Counted from the first letter of the stretch, positions 36,872 to 45,689 are shown. The stretch is 64,000 bases of DNA from Nonomuraea gerenzanensis (GCF_020215645.1 NZ_CP084058.1:7812001-7876000), one strand, 5' to 3'. The notes: generated by a model from the sequence alone, not told the origin. Numbers and translations: made by a program.

Positions 36872-37680
36872 TGCGGCCCTTCCGCGACGGCACGCTGGAT
36901 CTCGGCGTCGAGGTCGGCGACCTGCGGCGCGCCCTCCCCCTTGCCCAGCCACAGCAGATACTCCACATTCCCCGACGGCCCCGGCAGCGGGCTGGCGGTC
37001 ACGCCGCGCACGCTCAGCCCCAGCTCCAGCGCCTTGGCCGCGGCGTCGCGCACGGAGCGCGCGCGCAGCTCGGGATCCCGTACGACGCCGCCCGCCCCCA
37101 CCAGGTCCTTGCCCACCTCGAACTGCGGTTTCACCAGCATCACGAAATCGGCCCTGGGCGCGGCGACCGCCGCCAGCGCGGGCAGCACCAGCCGCAGCGA
37201 GATGAACGACAGGTCGCCCACGATCAGCGTGGGCGGCTCGCCCACCATCTCGGGGGTCAGGTCGCGCACGTTGACGCGCTCCATGACCGTCACCCGCTCG
37301 TCGTTGCGCAGCGACCAGGCGAGCTGGCCGTAGCCGACGTCCACGGCCAGCACGTGGGCGACCCCCCGGCGCAGCAGCACGTCGGTGAACCCGCCCGTGG
37401 ACGCGCCCGCGTCGAGGCAGCGGCGGCCCGCAACCTCCAGGGCGCCGAACGCGTCGAGCGCGCCGAGCAGCTTGTGCGCTCCGCGCGAAACGTAGTCGGG
37501 CCCGTCGTCGGAGGCGGCCACGACGATGGCGGAGGCGGTGTCGACCTGGGTGGCCGGCTTCTCGGCCCGCCGGCCGCCGACGCTGACCCGGCCGGCCTCG
37601 ATGAGCTGCGCGGCCTGCTCGCGCGAGCGGGCCATGCCGCGGCGCACGAGCTCGCTGTCGAGGCGGATCCTGCGGCTCAC
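36868..37680 (-). CDS. tlyA: 16S/23S rRNA 2'-O-methyltransferase TlyA (hemolysin family)
   Basis: 270 residues. An N-terminal S4 RNA-binding domain ([27 protein letters not shown]) precedes an FtsJ-like methyltransferase: CLDAGASTGGFTDVLLRRG is the SAM motif, with VDVGYGQLAWSLR and GDLSFISLRLVLPAL. In mycobacteria TlyA methylates 16S and 23S rRNA and so affects capreomycin sensitivity. The GTG start overlaps the upstream 59-residue ORF by 4 bp. Confidence 0.95.
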   Translation of the reverse strand: MSRRIRLDSELVRRGMARSREQAAQLIEAGRVSVGGRRAEKPATQVDTASAIVVAASDDGPDYVSRGAHKLLGALDAFGALEVAGRRCLDAGASTGGFTDVLLRRGVAHVLAVDVGYGQLAWSLRNDERVTVMERVNVRDLTPEMVGEPPTLIVGDLSFISLRLVLPALAAVAAPRADFVMLVKPQFEVGKDLVGAGGVVRDPELRARSVRDAAAKALELGLSVRGVTASPLPGPSGNVEYLLWLGKGEGAPQVADLDAEIQRAVAEGPQ

Positions 37681-37856
37681 CGGCCGGACTCTCCGGGCGC
37701 CGGGTCGTCCACCGCGGCCAGCGTGCCCTCCAGCTCGGAGAACGCCTCGTCGAAGACCGCGACGTGCTCGCTCACGGGCAGCTCGCCCAGCCGGCCGAGG
37801 CCGGCCACGATGGCGTCGACCCGCTCGTCACCGGTCTCCTCCGGCACCTCACTCAT
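37677..37856 (-). CDS. Small acidic protein coupled to tlyA
   Basis: 59 residues: two predicted helices, acidic (PEETGDERVDAIVAGLGRLG, then SEHVAVFDEAFSELEGTLAA). A homologous tiny ORF precedes tlyA in many actinomycetes; its function is unknown to me. The ATG at 37856 is followed by continuous coding text, and the stop overlaps the tlyA GTG, so it is probably the first gene of the operon. Upstream extension of the frame reads as non-coding. Low information, but position and coupling support it. Confidence 0.65.
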   Translation of the reverse strand: MSEVPEETGDERVDAIVAGLGRLGELPVSEHVAVFDEAFSELEGTLAAVDDPAPGESGR

Positions 37857-37983
37857 GACTCGACCGTAACGCCTCCCGCGAGCGCCCGGGACCTTGGCAG
37901 GCGTGTCACACGTTGAAGCACATACGGGGGTGCTACTGATGTGGAACGCTACCGTCCGCAAAAGGAAAGAAAGGATGCGCATC

Positions 37984-38331
37984 ATGGCAAGCGTCGAGGA
38001 GTGCCGGGCGGCACTGGCCAAGCTCGTCGCGCAGTTCGACGAGATCGACGAGGCGGACCGTGCCAAGCACGTGGTCGAGCGCACGGTCAGCTGCCGGGTG
38101 TCCGACCTCGACGTGATCTTCTACGGCCGGCTGCACCACGGGGGGCTGGACCCGTTCACGCAGGAGCCGCCGGCGGACGGCAAGCCGGCCGACGTGAAGC
38201 TCACGATCGTCAGCGACGACCTGATCGCGCTGGTCGACGGGGAGCTGGATCTGGCACGGGCGCTGCTCGGGGGGCGGGTGAAGATCGACGCGAGCTTCGG
38301 CGACCTGCTCCGCCTGCGCCGGCTGATCTGA
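37984..38331 (+). CDS. SCP2-type sterol-carrier domain protein
   Basis: 115 residues. A compact alpha/beta protein with the SCP2-like text RTVSCRVSDLDVIFYGRLHHGG, DVKLTIVSDDLIALVDGELD and ALLGGRVKIDASFGDLLRLR; the lipid-binding fold ends in the usual KIDASF helix region. It probably binds a hydrophobic ligand in the cytoplasm. AAAGGA lies 8 nt before the ATG at 37984; ATG 37975 is possible. It diverges from the tlyA operon. Confidence 0.8.
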   Translation: MASVEECRAALAKLVAQFDEIDEADRAKHVVERTVSCRVSDLDVIFYGRLHHGGLDPFTQEPPADGKPADVKLTIVSDDLIALVDGELDLARALLGGRVKIDASFGDLLRLRRLI

Positions 38332-38398
38332 CCGCCCGGCCGGGCGCCCCAGGGTCCTCGGCCGGGCCCTTGACGTACGTCGTCGTCCAAATATTTAA

Positions 38399-38424
38399 TC
38401 GTTGCGTTAACTATTACGCGACGA
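38399..38424. promoter_or_regulatory. Inverted repeat upstream of the ABC exporter
   Basis: TCGTTGCGT and ACGCGACGA form 9-bp arms with one mismatch around an 8-nt spacer (38408-38415). The dyad ends 10 bp before the ATP-binding gene and lies in an AT-rich stretch, so a bound repressor would block transcription or translation. No regulator gene is adjacent. Confidence 0.5.
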
Positions 38425-38434
38425 ATGAAACACT

Positions 38435-39190
38435 ATGGGTCTGATCATCGACGCCCGGCGGCTGAGCCGCACCTTCGGCGAGCAGGTCGTCGCCGTGGAC
38501 ACCCTCACCCTCCAGATCCCTCCCGGCGAGATCTTCGGCCTCCTCGGCCCGAACGGCGCCGGCAAGACCACCACGATCAGGATGCTCGCCACGCTCCTGC
38601 CGCCCAGCGGGGGCACGGCACGGGTGTGCGGGTTCGACGTGGTGCGGGCCGCCTCGGAGGTGCGCGGCCGGATCGGGTACGTGATGCAGCAGGTCTCCCC
38701 GATGGGCCACTATCTGCTCACCGGCCGGGAGAAGGCCGAGATCGAGGCCGCCCTGTACCACGTGCCCAGACGGCGGCTGAAGGACAGGGTCGCCGAGGTG
38801 CTCGACCTCGTCGGGCTGACGCGGCACGCCGACCGGCTCGTCCAGGAGTACTCAGGCGGCATGCAGAAGCGCCTCGACCTCGCCTGCGGCCTGTTGCACC
38901 GGCCGGAGCTGCTGATCCTCGACGAGCCCACGCTCGGCCTGGACGTGCAGTCGCGCCACCACATCTGGGAGCACGTCCGCGCCCTCTGCGACGCCGGCAT
39001 GTCCGTGCTCCTGGCCACCAACTACATGGACGAGGCCGACCGCCTCTGCGACCGGCTCACGATCATCGACGACGGCCGCCAGGTCGTCACCGGCACCCCG
39101 GCCGAGCTGAAGGCCGCGCTGGGGGCGCCGTCCCTGGACGAGGTGTTCCTGCGTCACACCGGGCACGAACTACGGGAGGAGCAGCGCTGA
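38435..39190 (+). CDS. ABC exporter ATP-binding protein
   Basis: 251 residues, DrrA/NodI type. Walker A LLGPNGAGKTTTIRML, Q-loop QQVSPM, signature QEYSGGMQKRLDLA, Walker B LLILDEPTLGLD and the switch region ATNYMDEADRLCD (Asn-Tyr where His is usual). It powers the coupled permease at 39190. Drug or lipid export is inferred from the family. There is no good ribosome site before ATG 38435, so a leaderless or short-leader transcript from the AT-rich promoter is possible. Confidence 0.9.
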   Translation: MGLIIDARRLSRTFGEQVVAVDTLTLQIPPGEIFGLLGPNGAGKTTTIRMLATLLPPSGGTARVCGFDVVRAASEVRGRIGYVMQQVSPMGHYLLTGREKAEIEAALYHVPRRRLKDRVAEVLDLVGLTRHADRLVQEYSGGMQKRLDLACGLLHRPELLILDEPTLGLDVQSRHHIWEHVRALCDAGMSVLLATNYMDEADRLCDRLTIIDDGRQVVTGTPAELKAALGAPSLDEVFLRHTGHELREEQR

Positions 39191-39963
39191 TGTGGTCGCA
39201 GGAGGTGCTGGCGCTGTCGCGCCGCTGGCTGCTGATGACGCTGCGGGAACGCCTGAACCTGCTCTTCAGCGTCCTCCAGCCGGCCGTGTGGCTGATCTTC
39301 TTCGCCGGCGGCATGGGCGGCGCGGTGGACGCGCGGGTCGTGGGGACGGGCGACTACATCGCCTTCGCGGTGCCGGGGGTCATCGCGTTCACCGTGGTGG
39401 GCAACGGGGTGACGGCGGCCATGCCGCTGCTGTTCGACAAGGAGACGGGGTACCTCGACAAGCTGCTCAGCATGCCGATCAGGCGCAGCTCGCTGATCGT
39501 GTCGCGGTTCGTGTTCCAGGTGGGCATGAACTCGGCCCAGGTGCTGGTGATCCTGCTCGTCGCGTTCGCCCTCGGCGTGCGTCCCGCCTCGGGGCCGCTG
39601 GGGGTGCTCGCGATCCTACTGGTCACGGCGCTGCTCACGCTGGCGCTCACGGCGGCGGCGATGGCGCTGGCCTGCGCGGTGCCGTCACACGGGACGTTCT
39701 TCGCCATCACCGGCTTCGCGTCGTTGCCGCTGCTGTTCATGAGCAACGCGTTCGTGCCGCTGTCCGCCATGCCCGGGTGGATGGAGGTGGTGGCACGGGT
39801 GAATCCGCTCACGTACGCGATCGAGGCGATGCGGGTACTGGTGTTGCGGGGGTGGGGTGCTGGGGTGCCTGTGTCGCTGGGCGCGCTGGCGGTGGCCTCG
39901 GCCCTGCTCCTGGCGGTCGGCGCCTGGCAATTCACCCGCCAGACCAGCCACCGCATCACCTGA
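39190..39963 (+). CDS. ABC-2 type exporter permease
   Basis: 257 residues with six membrane helices: LLFSVLQPAVWLIFFAGGMG, YIAFAVPGVIAFTVVGNGV, LLVAFALGV, ILLVTALLTLALTAAAMALA, FASLPLLFMSNAFVPLS and a last helix near SLGALAVASALLLAVG. The ABC-2 motif NPLTYAIEAMRVLVL is present. It starts inside the stop of the ATPase gene (TGATG). It forms the membrane part of a DrrAB-like exporter. Confidence 0.9.
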   Translation: MWSQEVLALSRRWLLMTLRERLNLLFSVLQPAVWLIFFAGGMGGAVDARVVGTGDYIAFAVPGVIAFTVVGNGVTAAMPLLFDKETGYLDKLLSMPIRRSSLIVSRFVFQVGMNSAQVLVILLVAFALGVRPASGPLGVLAILLVTALLTLALTAAAMALACAVPSHGTFFAITGFASLPLLFMSNAFVPLSAMPGWMEVVARVNPLTYAIEAMRVLVLRGWGAGVPVSLGALAVASALLLAVGAWQFTRQTSHRIT

Positions 39964-39975
39964 CCGGCGCCCGGA

Positions 39976-40947
39976 CTACCCCACCCGGTCGAGCACCGGC
40001 TTGACCGCGTCCTCCTCCACCCTGCCGTCACCGGCCACCGCCCAGGCCGCGTCGCAGGCGGCTCGCAACCCATCGATCCGGCTCCCCTCCCCCTCCAGCC
40101 GCAGCACGCCGTCCCGCCACTCGGCCCGCCACCCCCCGCAAACCCCATCACGCACCTCGGGATAAGGCTGCAGCAACGCCCCCAGATCCTCCCCCACATA
40201 CGTGGGCCGATGCCGCGGCTCCGCCGTCAGCACATCGACCGCCGTCGCCACCCCGGTCAGCACCAGCAGACTCTCGACCCCCGCGTTGGAGGCCCCCTCG
40301 ATATCGGTGTCGAGCCGGTCCCCCACCACCAGCGGCCGCCGCGCCCCGGTGCGGATCATCGACTCCCGGTGCAGCGGCGGATCAGGCTTACCGGCATAGA
40401 TGGGCTCCACCCCGGTGGCATGCGCGATCACCCGCACCATGGCCCCGTTCCCGGGCAGCTCCCCGCGCCCGGTCGGCATCGTGCTGTCCCCGTTGGACGC
40501 CACGAACAACGCCCCCTGCCGCACCGCCAGCGCCCCCTCCGACAGCAGCCCGTACGACAATCCGGGCGCGATCCCCTGCACCACGGCGACAGGCGACTCG
40601 GCAGCCGTAGAGACGGGACGCAACCCGCGATCCCGTACCGCCAGCCGCAACCCGGACCCGCCGACCACGAGCACCTTCGCCCCGGCCGGCACCCGCTCCG
40701 CGATCAACCGGGCGGCCGCCTGCGCCGAGGTCACCACGTCCGCGGCCGAGGCGGGCGCACCCAGCTCACGCAGGTGCGCCGCGATGGCCGCCGGTGTACG
40801 CGAGGCGTTGTTGGTGACGTACGCCAGCCGCGCCCCGCGCCGCCGCGCCTCCTCCAACGCCTCCGGAGCCCCCGGCACCGCGCGGCTGCCCAAATAGACC
40901 ACGCCGTCGAGGTCGAGCAGCAGGGTGTCATAGCCGTCGATCAGCAC
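39976..40947 (-). CDS. HAD superfamily IIA phosphatase
   Basis: 323 residues. Motif I is LLLDLDGVVYLG; motif II YVTNNASRTP; motif III and IV AGKPDPP and VVGDRLDTDIEGA. This is the NagD/phosphoglycolate phosphatase-like subgroup, acting on small phosphometabolites; substrate not determined. A C-terminal 60-residue piece (WRAEWRDGVLRLEGEG) extends past the usual domain. GTG start at 40947. The gene diverges from the TipAS gene and is convergent with the ABC operon, 12 bp apart. Confidence 0.88.
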   Translation of the reverse strand: MLIDGYDTLLLDLDGVVYLGSRAVPGAPEALEEARRRGARLAYVTNNASRTPAAIAAHLRELGAPASAADVVTSAQAAARLIAERVPAGAKVLVVGGSGLRLAVRDRGLRPVSTAAESPVAVVQGIAPGLSYGLLSEGALAVRQGALFVASNGDSTMPTGRGELPGNGAMVRVIAHATGVEPIYAGKPDPPLHRESMIRTGARRPLVVGDRLDTDIEGASNAGVESLLVLTGVATAVDVLTAEPRHRPTYVGEDLGALLQPYPEVRDGVCGGWRAEWRDGVLRLEGEGSRIDGLRAACDAAWAVAGDGRVEEDAVKPVLDRVG

Positions 40948-40962
40948 AACGCCTCTTCCCGT

Positions 40963-40993
40963 TTGACTCTCACGTTGCGTGAGACTTTAGCGT
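40963..40993 (+). promoter_or_regulatory. TipAL/MerR-type promoter with 19-bp spacer and central dyad
   Basis: TTGACT (40963-40968) and TAGCGT (40988-40993) stand 19 bp apart. The spacer contains a perfect dyad, TCTCACG-TTG-CGTGAGA (40968-40984). An overlong spacer with a central dyad is the hallmark of MerR-family activated promoters. The core CTCACG...CGTGAG matches what I recall of the Streptomyces tipA operator. The gene behind it encodes a TipAS domain. AAAGGA and ATG 41026 follow after a short leader. Confidence 0.75.
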
Positions 40994-41025
40994 CGCCCTC
41001 GTACCCACCCAGAGAAAGGACGACC

Positions 41026-41466
41026 ATGTCGGCGAACCTCAATCTCTCCGCCGAGGACCGCGCCGAACTCTTCGGCGACTTCGACCCGGACACGCACGCG
41101 GCCGAAGCGGAGCGACGCTGGGGCGGCACGCAGGCCTGGGCGGACGCGACGCGCCGCTCCTCCTCCTACACCAAGCAGGACTGGAAGCGCTTCATGGCGG
41201 AGGCCCGCGACATCGCCACCCGCCTCGCGGACGCCCTCCGCTCCGGCATCCCCGCGGACAGCGACCTGGCCATGGACCTGGCGGAGGAACACCGGGCCCA
41301 CATCTCCCGCTGGTGCTACGAGTGCACGTACGAGATCCACCGGGGCCTCGGAGAGCTGTACGTCTCCGATCCCCGCTTCACCGGCTCCCTCGACGCCACC
41401 ACCCCCGGCCTGGCGGCCTACCTCCACTCAGCCATCACCGCCAACGCCGACCGCCACAGCTCCTGA
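41026..41466 (+). CDS. Stand-alone TipAS antibiotic-recognition domain protein
   Basis: 146 residues, all of it TipAS-like: AERRWGGTQAWADATRRSSS, YTKQDWKRFMAEARDIATRL, DLAEEHRAHISRWCYECTYE, HRGLGELYVSDPRFTGS and PGLAAYLHSAITANA. In Streptomyces TipAS binds thiopeptides covalently through a cysteine and is made together with TipAL (MerR plus TipAS) from one gene. Here no MerR part exists; the frame upstream is the promoter. RWCYEC offers cysteines for such a bond. Likely role: a thiopeptide-sequestering or sensing protein under a TipAL-type regulator encoded elsewhere. Confidence 0.88.
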   Translation: MSANLNLSAEDRAELFGDFDPDTHAAEAERRWGGTQAWADATRRSSSYTKQDWKRFMAEARDIATRLADALRSGIPADSDLAMDLAEEHRAHISRWCYECTYEIHRGLGELYVSDPRFTGSLDATTPGLAAYLHSAITANADRHSS

Positions 41467-41730
41467 ACCCCCACCCTCGGAGGCCGACGAGCACGCCGAC
41501 CGGGTGATCGTCATCGCCAGGGGACCCCACGCCCCCGACACCCCCGACGACCCGGCAACCTCCCCAACCCGGGTCGTGCGGGCCTCAACCTCCGAGCCAA
41601 CATCACCTCAGCCCCACCTCAGCCGTGCCCTCGGCCCACCCCGGCCCGACCCCAGCCGCGCCCACAGCCCAATCCCAGCCACCATGCGCGGCCACCATGC
41701 GCGGCCACCACATAACTGCAAATACCAACC

Positions 41731-42153
41731 TCACATCTCCCGACGAGCCCGCAACGTCGCACGCACACTCTTCAGAGCCGACACGTAATTCCGCTCGTCC
41801 GGCCGCATGGCGACGGCGATGGCCAGCGGCTCCTGCGCCCCTTCCACATCACCGGTCCGCCACAACGCCAACCCCAACCCGAAATAGGCATAATCCTCCG
41901 CCGGATTGGCGTCCACGATCTGCCGAAAGCTGGCCGCCGCCTCCGCGTACTGCCGCGAGTTGAACTGCGCCCGCGCCAGCGCCTCCAGGATGCTCCGCGA
42001 CTCAGGCTCGGCCGCGGCGGCCCTCTCGAGCAACGCCGCCGCAGCCGCTGGGCTGCCCTCCTGCAGCAGCTTCACCCCGCGCTGATACCAGTCGTAGACA
42101 CTGCCCTGGGGGACACCCGCGCTCTCCTCATGACCATTCCCATCCTGACCCAT
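41731..42153 (-). CDS. Tetratricopeptide repeat protein
   Basis: 140 residues. Three TPR-like units: VYDWYQRGVKLLQEGSPAAA, ESRSILEALARAQFNSRQYA and DYAYFGLGLALWRTGDVEGA. A short acidic head (GQDGNGHEESAG) comes first and a basic tail (KSVRATLRARREM) last. It is cytoplasmic and probably a protein-binding adaptor; its partner is unknown. AAGGAG lies 9 nt before ATG 42153, which I prefer over 42171. The gene diverges from the DUF1015 gene with about 120 bp between starts. Confidence 0.82.
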   Translation of the reverse strand: MGQDGNGHEESAGVPQGSVYDWYQRGVKLLQEGSPAAAAALLERAAAAEPESRSILEALARAQFNSRQYAEAAASFRQIVDANPAEDYAYFGLGLALWRTGDVEGAQEPLAIAVAMRPDERNYVSALKSVRATLRARREM

Positions 42154-42272
42154 GCGTGAGGACTCCTTCATCGCTGTACGGTGACCCGGCTCCGACCTGC
42201 CTCGGACCGGACACGACTGCAACCCTGGGGCGACTTCTGGAAGGCGCAAGCATTTATGGGAGCATGCCCGGT

Positions 42273-43673
42273 ATGGGGACTCCTGAACTGCCGGTACCCG
42301 CTGGACTGGTACTACGGCCTTTCCGAGGCGTGCGTTTCGCTGTCGAAGATCCCGCCAAGGTGACCTCCCCACCGTACGACCTGATCTCCGACGCCGACGT
42401 AGAGGTCCTGCTGGACTCTCACCCGAACAACGTCGTCCGCCTCATCCTTCCCTGCTCCTCCCGAAGCAACTCCTCACCCGAAACACCGCAGGCACAACAG
42501 GCCACCGCACCCGGCCAACCCGCCGACCCGGCCTCCCCCACCGCAGAAACACCTCTTCAACCCCGGTACGCCGTGGCCAGGGACACGCTCAAGGAGTGGC
42601 TCGACTCGGGTGTGCTCGTGCGGGACGACGTACCGGCGCTGTACGTCTACGAGCAGAGCGGCCCGAACGTCCTGCAACGCGGCCTGATCGGCGACGTGGG
42701 CCTGGCCGACCCGGGGCAGCGCATCATCCTGCCCCACGAGGACGTCTTCCCCGGCCCCATCGCCGACCGCCTCGCCCTCATGAGCACCACTCAGGCCAAC
42801 CTCGAGCCCATCTTCCTCCTGTACGACGGCGGCGACGGCGGCGACGGCGACGGCGCAGCGACCCGCCTGGTGGACGAGGTGGCCTCCACCCGCCACCCCC
42901 TCGTCGCGGCGCACACGGAGGACGGCCTGACACACCGCCTCTGGGCGATCACCGCCCCCGAGGAGATCGCCGCGATCAACGCCGACCTCCACCACCGCCA
43001 AGCCCTGATCGCCGACGGCCATCACCGGTACGCGACCTACCGCGTCCTCCAACGCCAGGAACGCGCCACCCACCACGAGCTCCCCGATTACGACGACGCG
43101 GCGCTGGGCCCGTGGGACTTCGGCCTGGCCCTGCTCGTCGACTCCCACGCGTACCCGCCTGATCTCAAGGCCATCCACCGCGTCGTCCACGGCCTCCCCC
43201 TGAACGAGGCGGTGGCCAGAGCAAAGGGCTCGTGGCAGGTGCACGACTACAAGGACCTGGCGGCCGGCCTGGCCGCGCTCGAAAGGGCCGCGGAGCCCGC
43301 GTTCCTGCTCGCCGGCGAGGACGGCTCGCACCTGCTCACCGACCCGGACCCGGTACAGCTCGCCCGCGCCATGCCTCCGGACCGTTCCGAACGCTGGAAC
43401 TCCTTGAACACCTCCGTACTCAGCGAGTTCGTCCTGCCCGTGGTGTGGGGCATGCGCGACAACGATCAAACCGTACGCATCGTCCACCACGACACGGATG
43501 CCGCCGTGCGCCTGGCCATCCAGACCGGCGGCACGGCCGTGATCCTCAAGCCGCTCGCGGTCGACGATGTGCTGGCGATCGCCGCGGGCGGCGAACGGGT
43601 TCCTCGCAAATCCACCTCCTTCGGCCCGAAACCGAGAACCGGTCTGGTCCTACGCACGTTCGCCAACGGCTGA
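42273..43673 (+). CDS. DUF1015 family protein
   Basis: 466 residues. The family text is clear: RPFRGVRFAVEDPAKVTSPPYDLI, HPNNVVRLILP, IILPHEDVFPGPIADRLALM, ANLEPIFLLYD, LIADGHHRYATYRVLQ. Members are widespread and structurally linked to ParB-like kinases; the bacterial function is not settled. A Ser/Thr/Pro/Gln-rich insertion (residues about 65-95) splits the N-terminal domain after LPCSSRSNSS. I prefer ATG 42273, with GGGAG 10 nt upstream, over 42264, where it is too close. Confidence 0.85.
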   Translation: MGTPELPVPAGLVLRPFRGVRFAVEDPAKVTSPPYDLISDADVEVLLDSHPNNVVRLILPCSSRSNSSPETPQAQQATAPGQPADPASPTAETPLQPRYAVARDTLKEWLDSGVLVRDDVPALYVYEQSGPNVLQRGLIGDVGLADPGQRIILPHEDVFPGPIADRLALMSTTQANLEPIFLLYDGGDGGDGDGAATRLVDEVASTRHPLVAAHTEDGLTHRLWAITAPEEIAAINADLHHRQALIADGHHRYATYRVLQRQERATHHELPDYDDAALGPWDFGLALLVDSHAYPPDLKAIHRVVHGLPLNEAVARAKGSWQVHDYKDLAAGLAALERAAEPAFLLAGEDGSHLLTDPDPVQLARAMPPDRSERWNSLNTSVLSEFVLPVVWGMRDNDQTVRIVHHDTDAAVRLAIQTGGTAVILKPLAVDDVLAIAAGGERVPRKSTSFGPKPRTGLVLRTFANG

Positions 43674-44145
43674 GGCAACCGCTGCTCGGGCAGGCGTCCG
43701 CACACACCGGCTCCTTCGGTCGACTCCTGCCCGAGCGCGCCCGTACCGCGCGCCTCCTTACCTCAGCCCGTTCCGCGCGCCCTCCGCCTCAGCGCGCATG
43801 CCCACCTGGGCACCGTCCCAGCGCGCATGCTTCACCCGGTGGCGGGCCCACGCGGCACCTACTGCAAGCGGCATCCGCCCCAGACACGCCTACCGCAACC
43901 GGCATCCGCCCCAGCACGTCGGCGCACCCGGGCCAGCATTCGGACGGCCAGCTCTTCGGTCGCGACGCCCTTCATCATCCGCACGTTCACACCGGCACGC
44001 GCCACCTCCCCTCACCAATCTCAGGTCCGGCCTGCGCCGGCGGAGATTGCCCATCGGCCGCACATCGGCCCCACCCCTCCGATGTCCCTTGATCCCGGTC
44101 GGCGTCCCTCAGGACCGACCATGCGCATCGCGGCGGCCGGCCGGG
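43674..44145. other. Intergenic region without a credible gene
   Basis: 472 bp between the convergent DUF1015 and SSB-like genes. No frame has conserved text or a sensible ribosome site. Short direct repeats are present: CGGCATCCGCCCCAG twice (near 43867 and 43899) and CAGCGCGCATGC twice (near 43793 and 43819). Confidence 0.6.
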
Positions 44146-44598
44146 TCAGCCGGTGGGTGCCAGGTAGGGCACCTGCCGCGGGATCAGGGCAGCGAGGCGT
44201 GCGGGATCGGCGGGAGTGGTGACCGCCGGGGCGGCGGGCTCGAAGAGCTCGGGGTTTTCCGGGAGCTGGGGGTCCTCAGCAAGCTCGGCTTCGTATGGTT
44301 GGGCGGTGCTCACCTCTACCTCGTAGCGCCAGCTCTTGCCGGTCGAGGGACCGTAGACGCGGCAGCGGAAGGAGCCCGTCACCTCGATCGGGTCGCGGGG
44401 CTTCATCGCGCGGACGACGGCGGCCGCCTCCGGGTTGAACGTGATGCAGGGAACGCTGTCGCTCAGCGTGGCGCCGCGCCGGTGGCGGCGACGACGGACG
44501 ATGATGCGCCACTTCGTCAGGGTGTCACCGCTCGGCAGGGAATGGTCCTCGGCCGGCGCTGACAGTCTGCCCACCAGCAAGACTTCGTTTCGGTCCAC
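44146..44598 (-). CDS. Single-stranded DNA-binding-like OB-fold protein
   Basis: 150 residues. The N-terminal 100 residues are SSB-like: DRNEVLLVGRLSAPAED, LPSGDTLTKWRIIVRRR, VPCITFNPEAAAVVRAMKPRD, and VTGSFRCRVYG. The tail is short and lacks the acidic DDxPF end of true SSB, reading instead AALIPRQVPYLAPTG. It is therefore an accessory paralogue, perhaps for natural uptake or repair (inference). GTG at 44598 with AGGAGG 6 nt upstream. It diverges from the metallo-hydrolase gene. Confidence 0.82.
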   Translation of the reverse strand: MDRNEVLLVGRLSAPAEDHSLPSGDTLTKWRIIVRRRRHRRGATLSDSVPCITFNPEAAAVVRAMKPRDPIEVTGSFRCRVYGPSTGKSWRYEVEVSTAQPYEAELAEDPQLPENPELFEPAAPAVTTPADPARLAALIPRQVPYLAPTG

Positions 44599-44707
44599 GG
44601 TGGTCCTCCTATCGGTGCTGTGCTCGGGATCACTCTCTACGATGAGGGGACGCCGGATCGGCTCGAACGTCGTTCTGGGGATAACGGCTGGAAGCTTGGG
44701 AGTGCCT

Positions 44708-45634
44708 GTGGACAACATCACCGCGCTCGGCGGCGACGTCTATGAGATCGACACCAAGATGGCCGGGTTCGCGGGCATCACCGCTGGTTATCTGATCCTC
44801 AGTGACCGGCCCTGCCTCGTGGAGACCGGCACTTCGACCTCGGCTCCTGTGGTGCGCGACGCGATCGCCTCGCTCGGCGTCGGCCCGGAGGACCTGGCCA
44901 CGGTCGTGGTGACCCATATCCATCTCGATCACGCTGGTGGCGTCGGTGACATCGCCAGGTTCTTCCCGTCCGCGCAGGTCGTCGTGCACGAGAAGGGCGC
45001 CCGGCACCTCGCCGAACCGTCACGGCTCATGACCAGCGCGCGCATGGTGTGGGGCGATCGGCTCGACACGCTTTTCGGCGAGTTGTCCCCCACCGAGGCC
45101 GAACGCATCGTCGCCCTCGGCGACACCGGCGCCATCGACCTGGGCAACGGGCGCACGCTGAACAGCCACTACTCGCCCGGACACGCGAAACACCACGTGG
45201 GGCTGGTGGACTCCGCCACGGGTGATCTGTATGTCGGTGACGCGGCCGGAGTCTATCTGCCTGAGACGGGCGATCTGCGCCCGGCCACTCCGCCACCGGA
45301 CTTCGACCTGAAGACCGCGCTCGACTCTATCGCGCTGTTCGAGGCGCTTGGGCCGCAGCGGTTGCTGTTCAGCCACTATGGGCCGGTTGAGGCCGTTCGA
45401 GAGACGCTTGAGCGATCTGCGGAGGAGCTTCAGGTCTGGGTTGATCTCACGCGGCAGGCCCGGTCGGAGGGCATGGACCTGGACCACGCCGTCGCCATGG
45501 TGAGGGAACGCACCAAGGAGCGCTACAGCGCGATGACAGCGGACGAGGCCACGGCTGAGCAGTTCGAGTTGTTGAGTGGTGCGCCGTCGAATGTGGCGGG
45601 GATCATGCACTGGTTGGACCGCGTCTCGCCCTGA
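44708..45634 (+). CDS. Metallo-beta-lactamase fold hydrolase
   Basis: 308 residues. The metal motif THIHLDHAGG gives His70, His72, Asp74 and His75; further ligands lie in HYSPGHAKHHVGL and LYVGDAAGVYLPE, and FSHYGPVEAV near the C-terminus. A helical tail of about 80 residues follows. Such enzymes hydrolyse thioesters, lactones or phosphodiesters; the substrate is unknown. GTG 44708 is preferred (GGGAG 5 nt upstream); GTG 44702 and ATG 44642 are in frame. Convergent with the long repeat protein across the 45.7 kb tandem array. Confidence 0.85.
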   Translation: MDNITALGGDVYEIDTKMAGFAGITAGYLILSDRPCLVETGTSTSAPVVRDAIASLGVGPEDLATVVVTHIHLDHAGGVGDIARFFPSAQVVVHEKGARHLAEPSRLMTSARMVWGDRLDTLFGELSPTEAERIVALGDTGAIDLGNGRTLNSHYSPGHAKHHVGLVDSATGDLYVGDAAGVYLPETGDLRPATPPPDFDLKTALDSIALFEALGPQRLLFSHYGPVEAVRETLERSAEELQVWVDLTRQARSEGMDLDHAVAMVRERTKERYSAMTADEATAEQFELLSGAPSNVAGIMHWLDRVSP

Positions 45635-45689
45635 TCGGCGGGAGTGGCCGCACGCGGTGGTGGCGTGGGGCCGCAGTGGGGTGCGGTGC

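Noticed and set aside
43674..44145. A small gene between the DUF1015 and SSB-like genes
   Set aside because: Frames have no ribosome site and no conserved text, and the region has short direct repeats.
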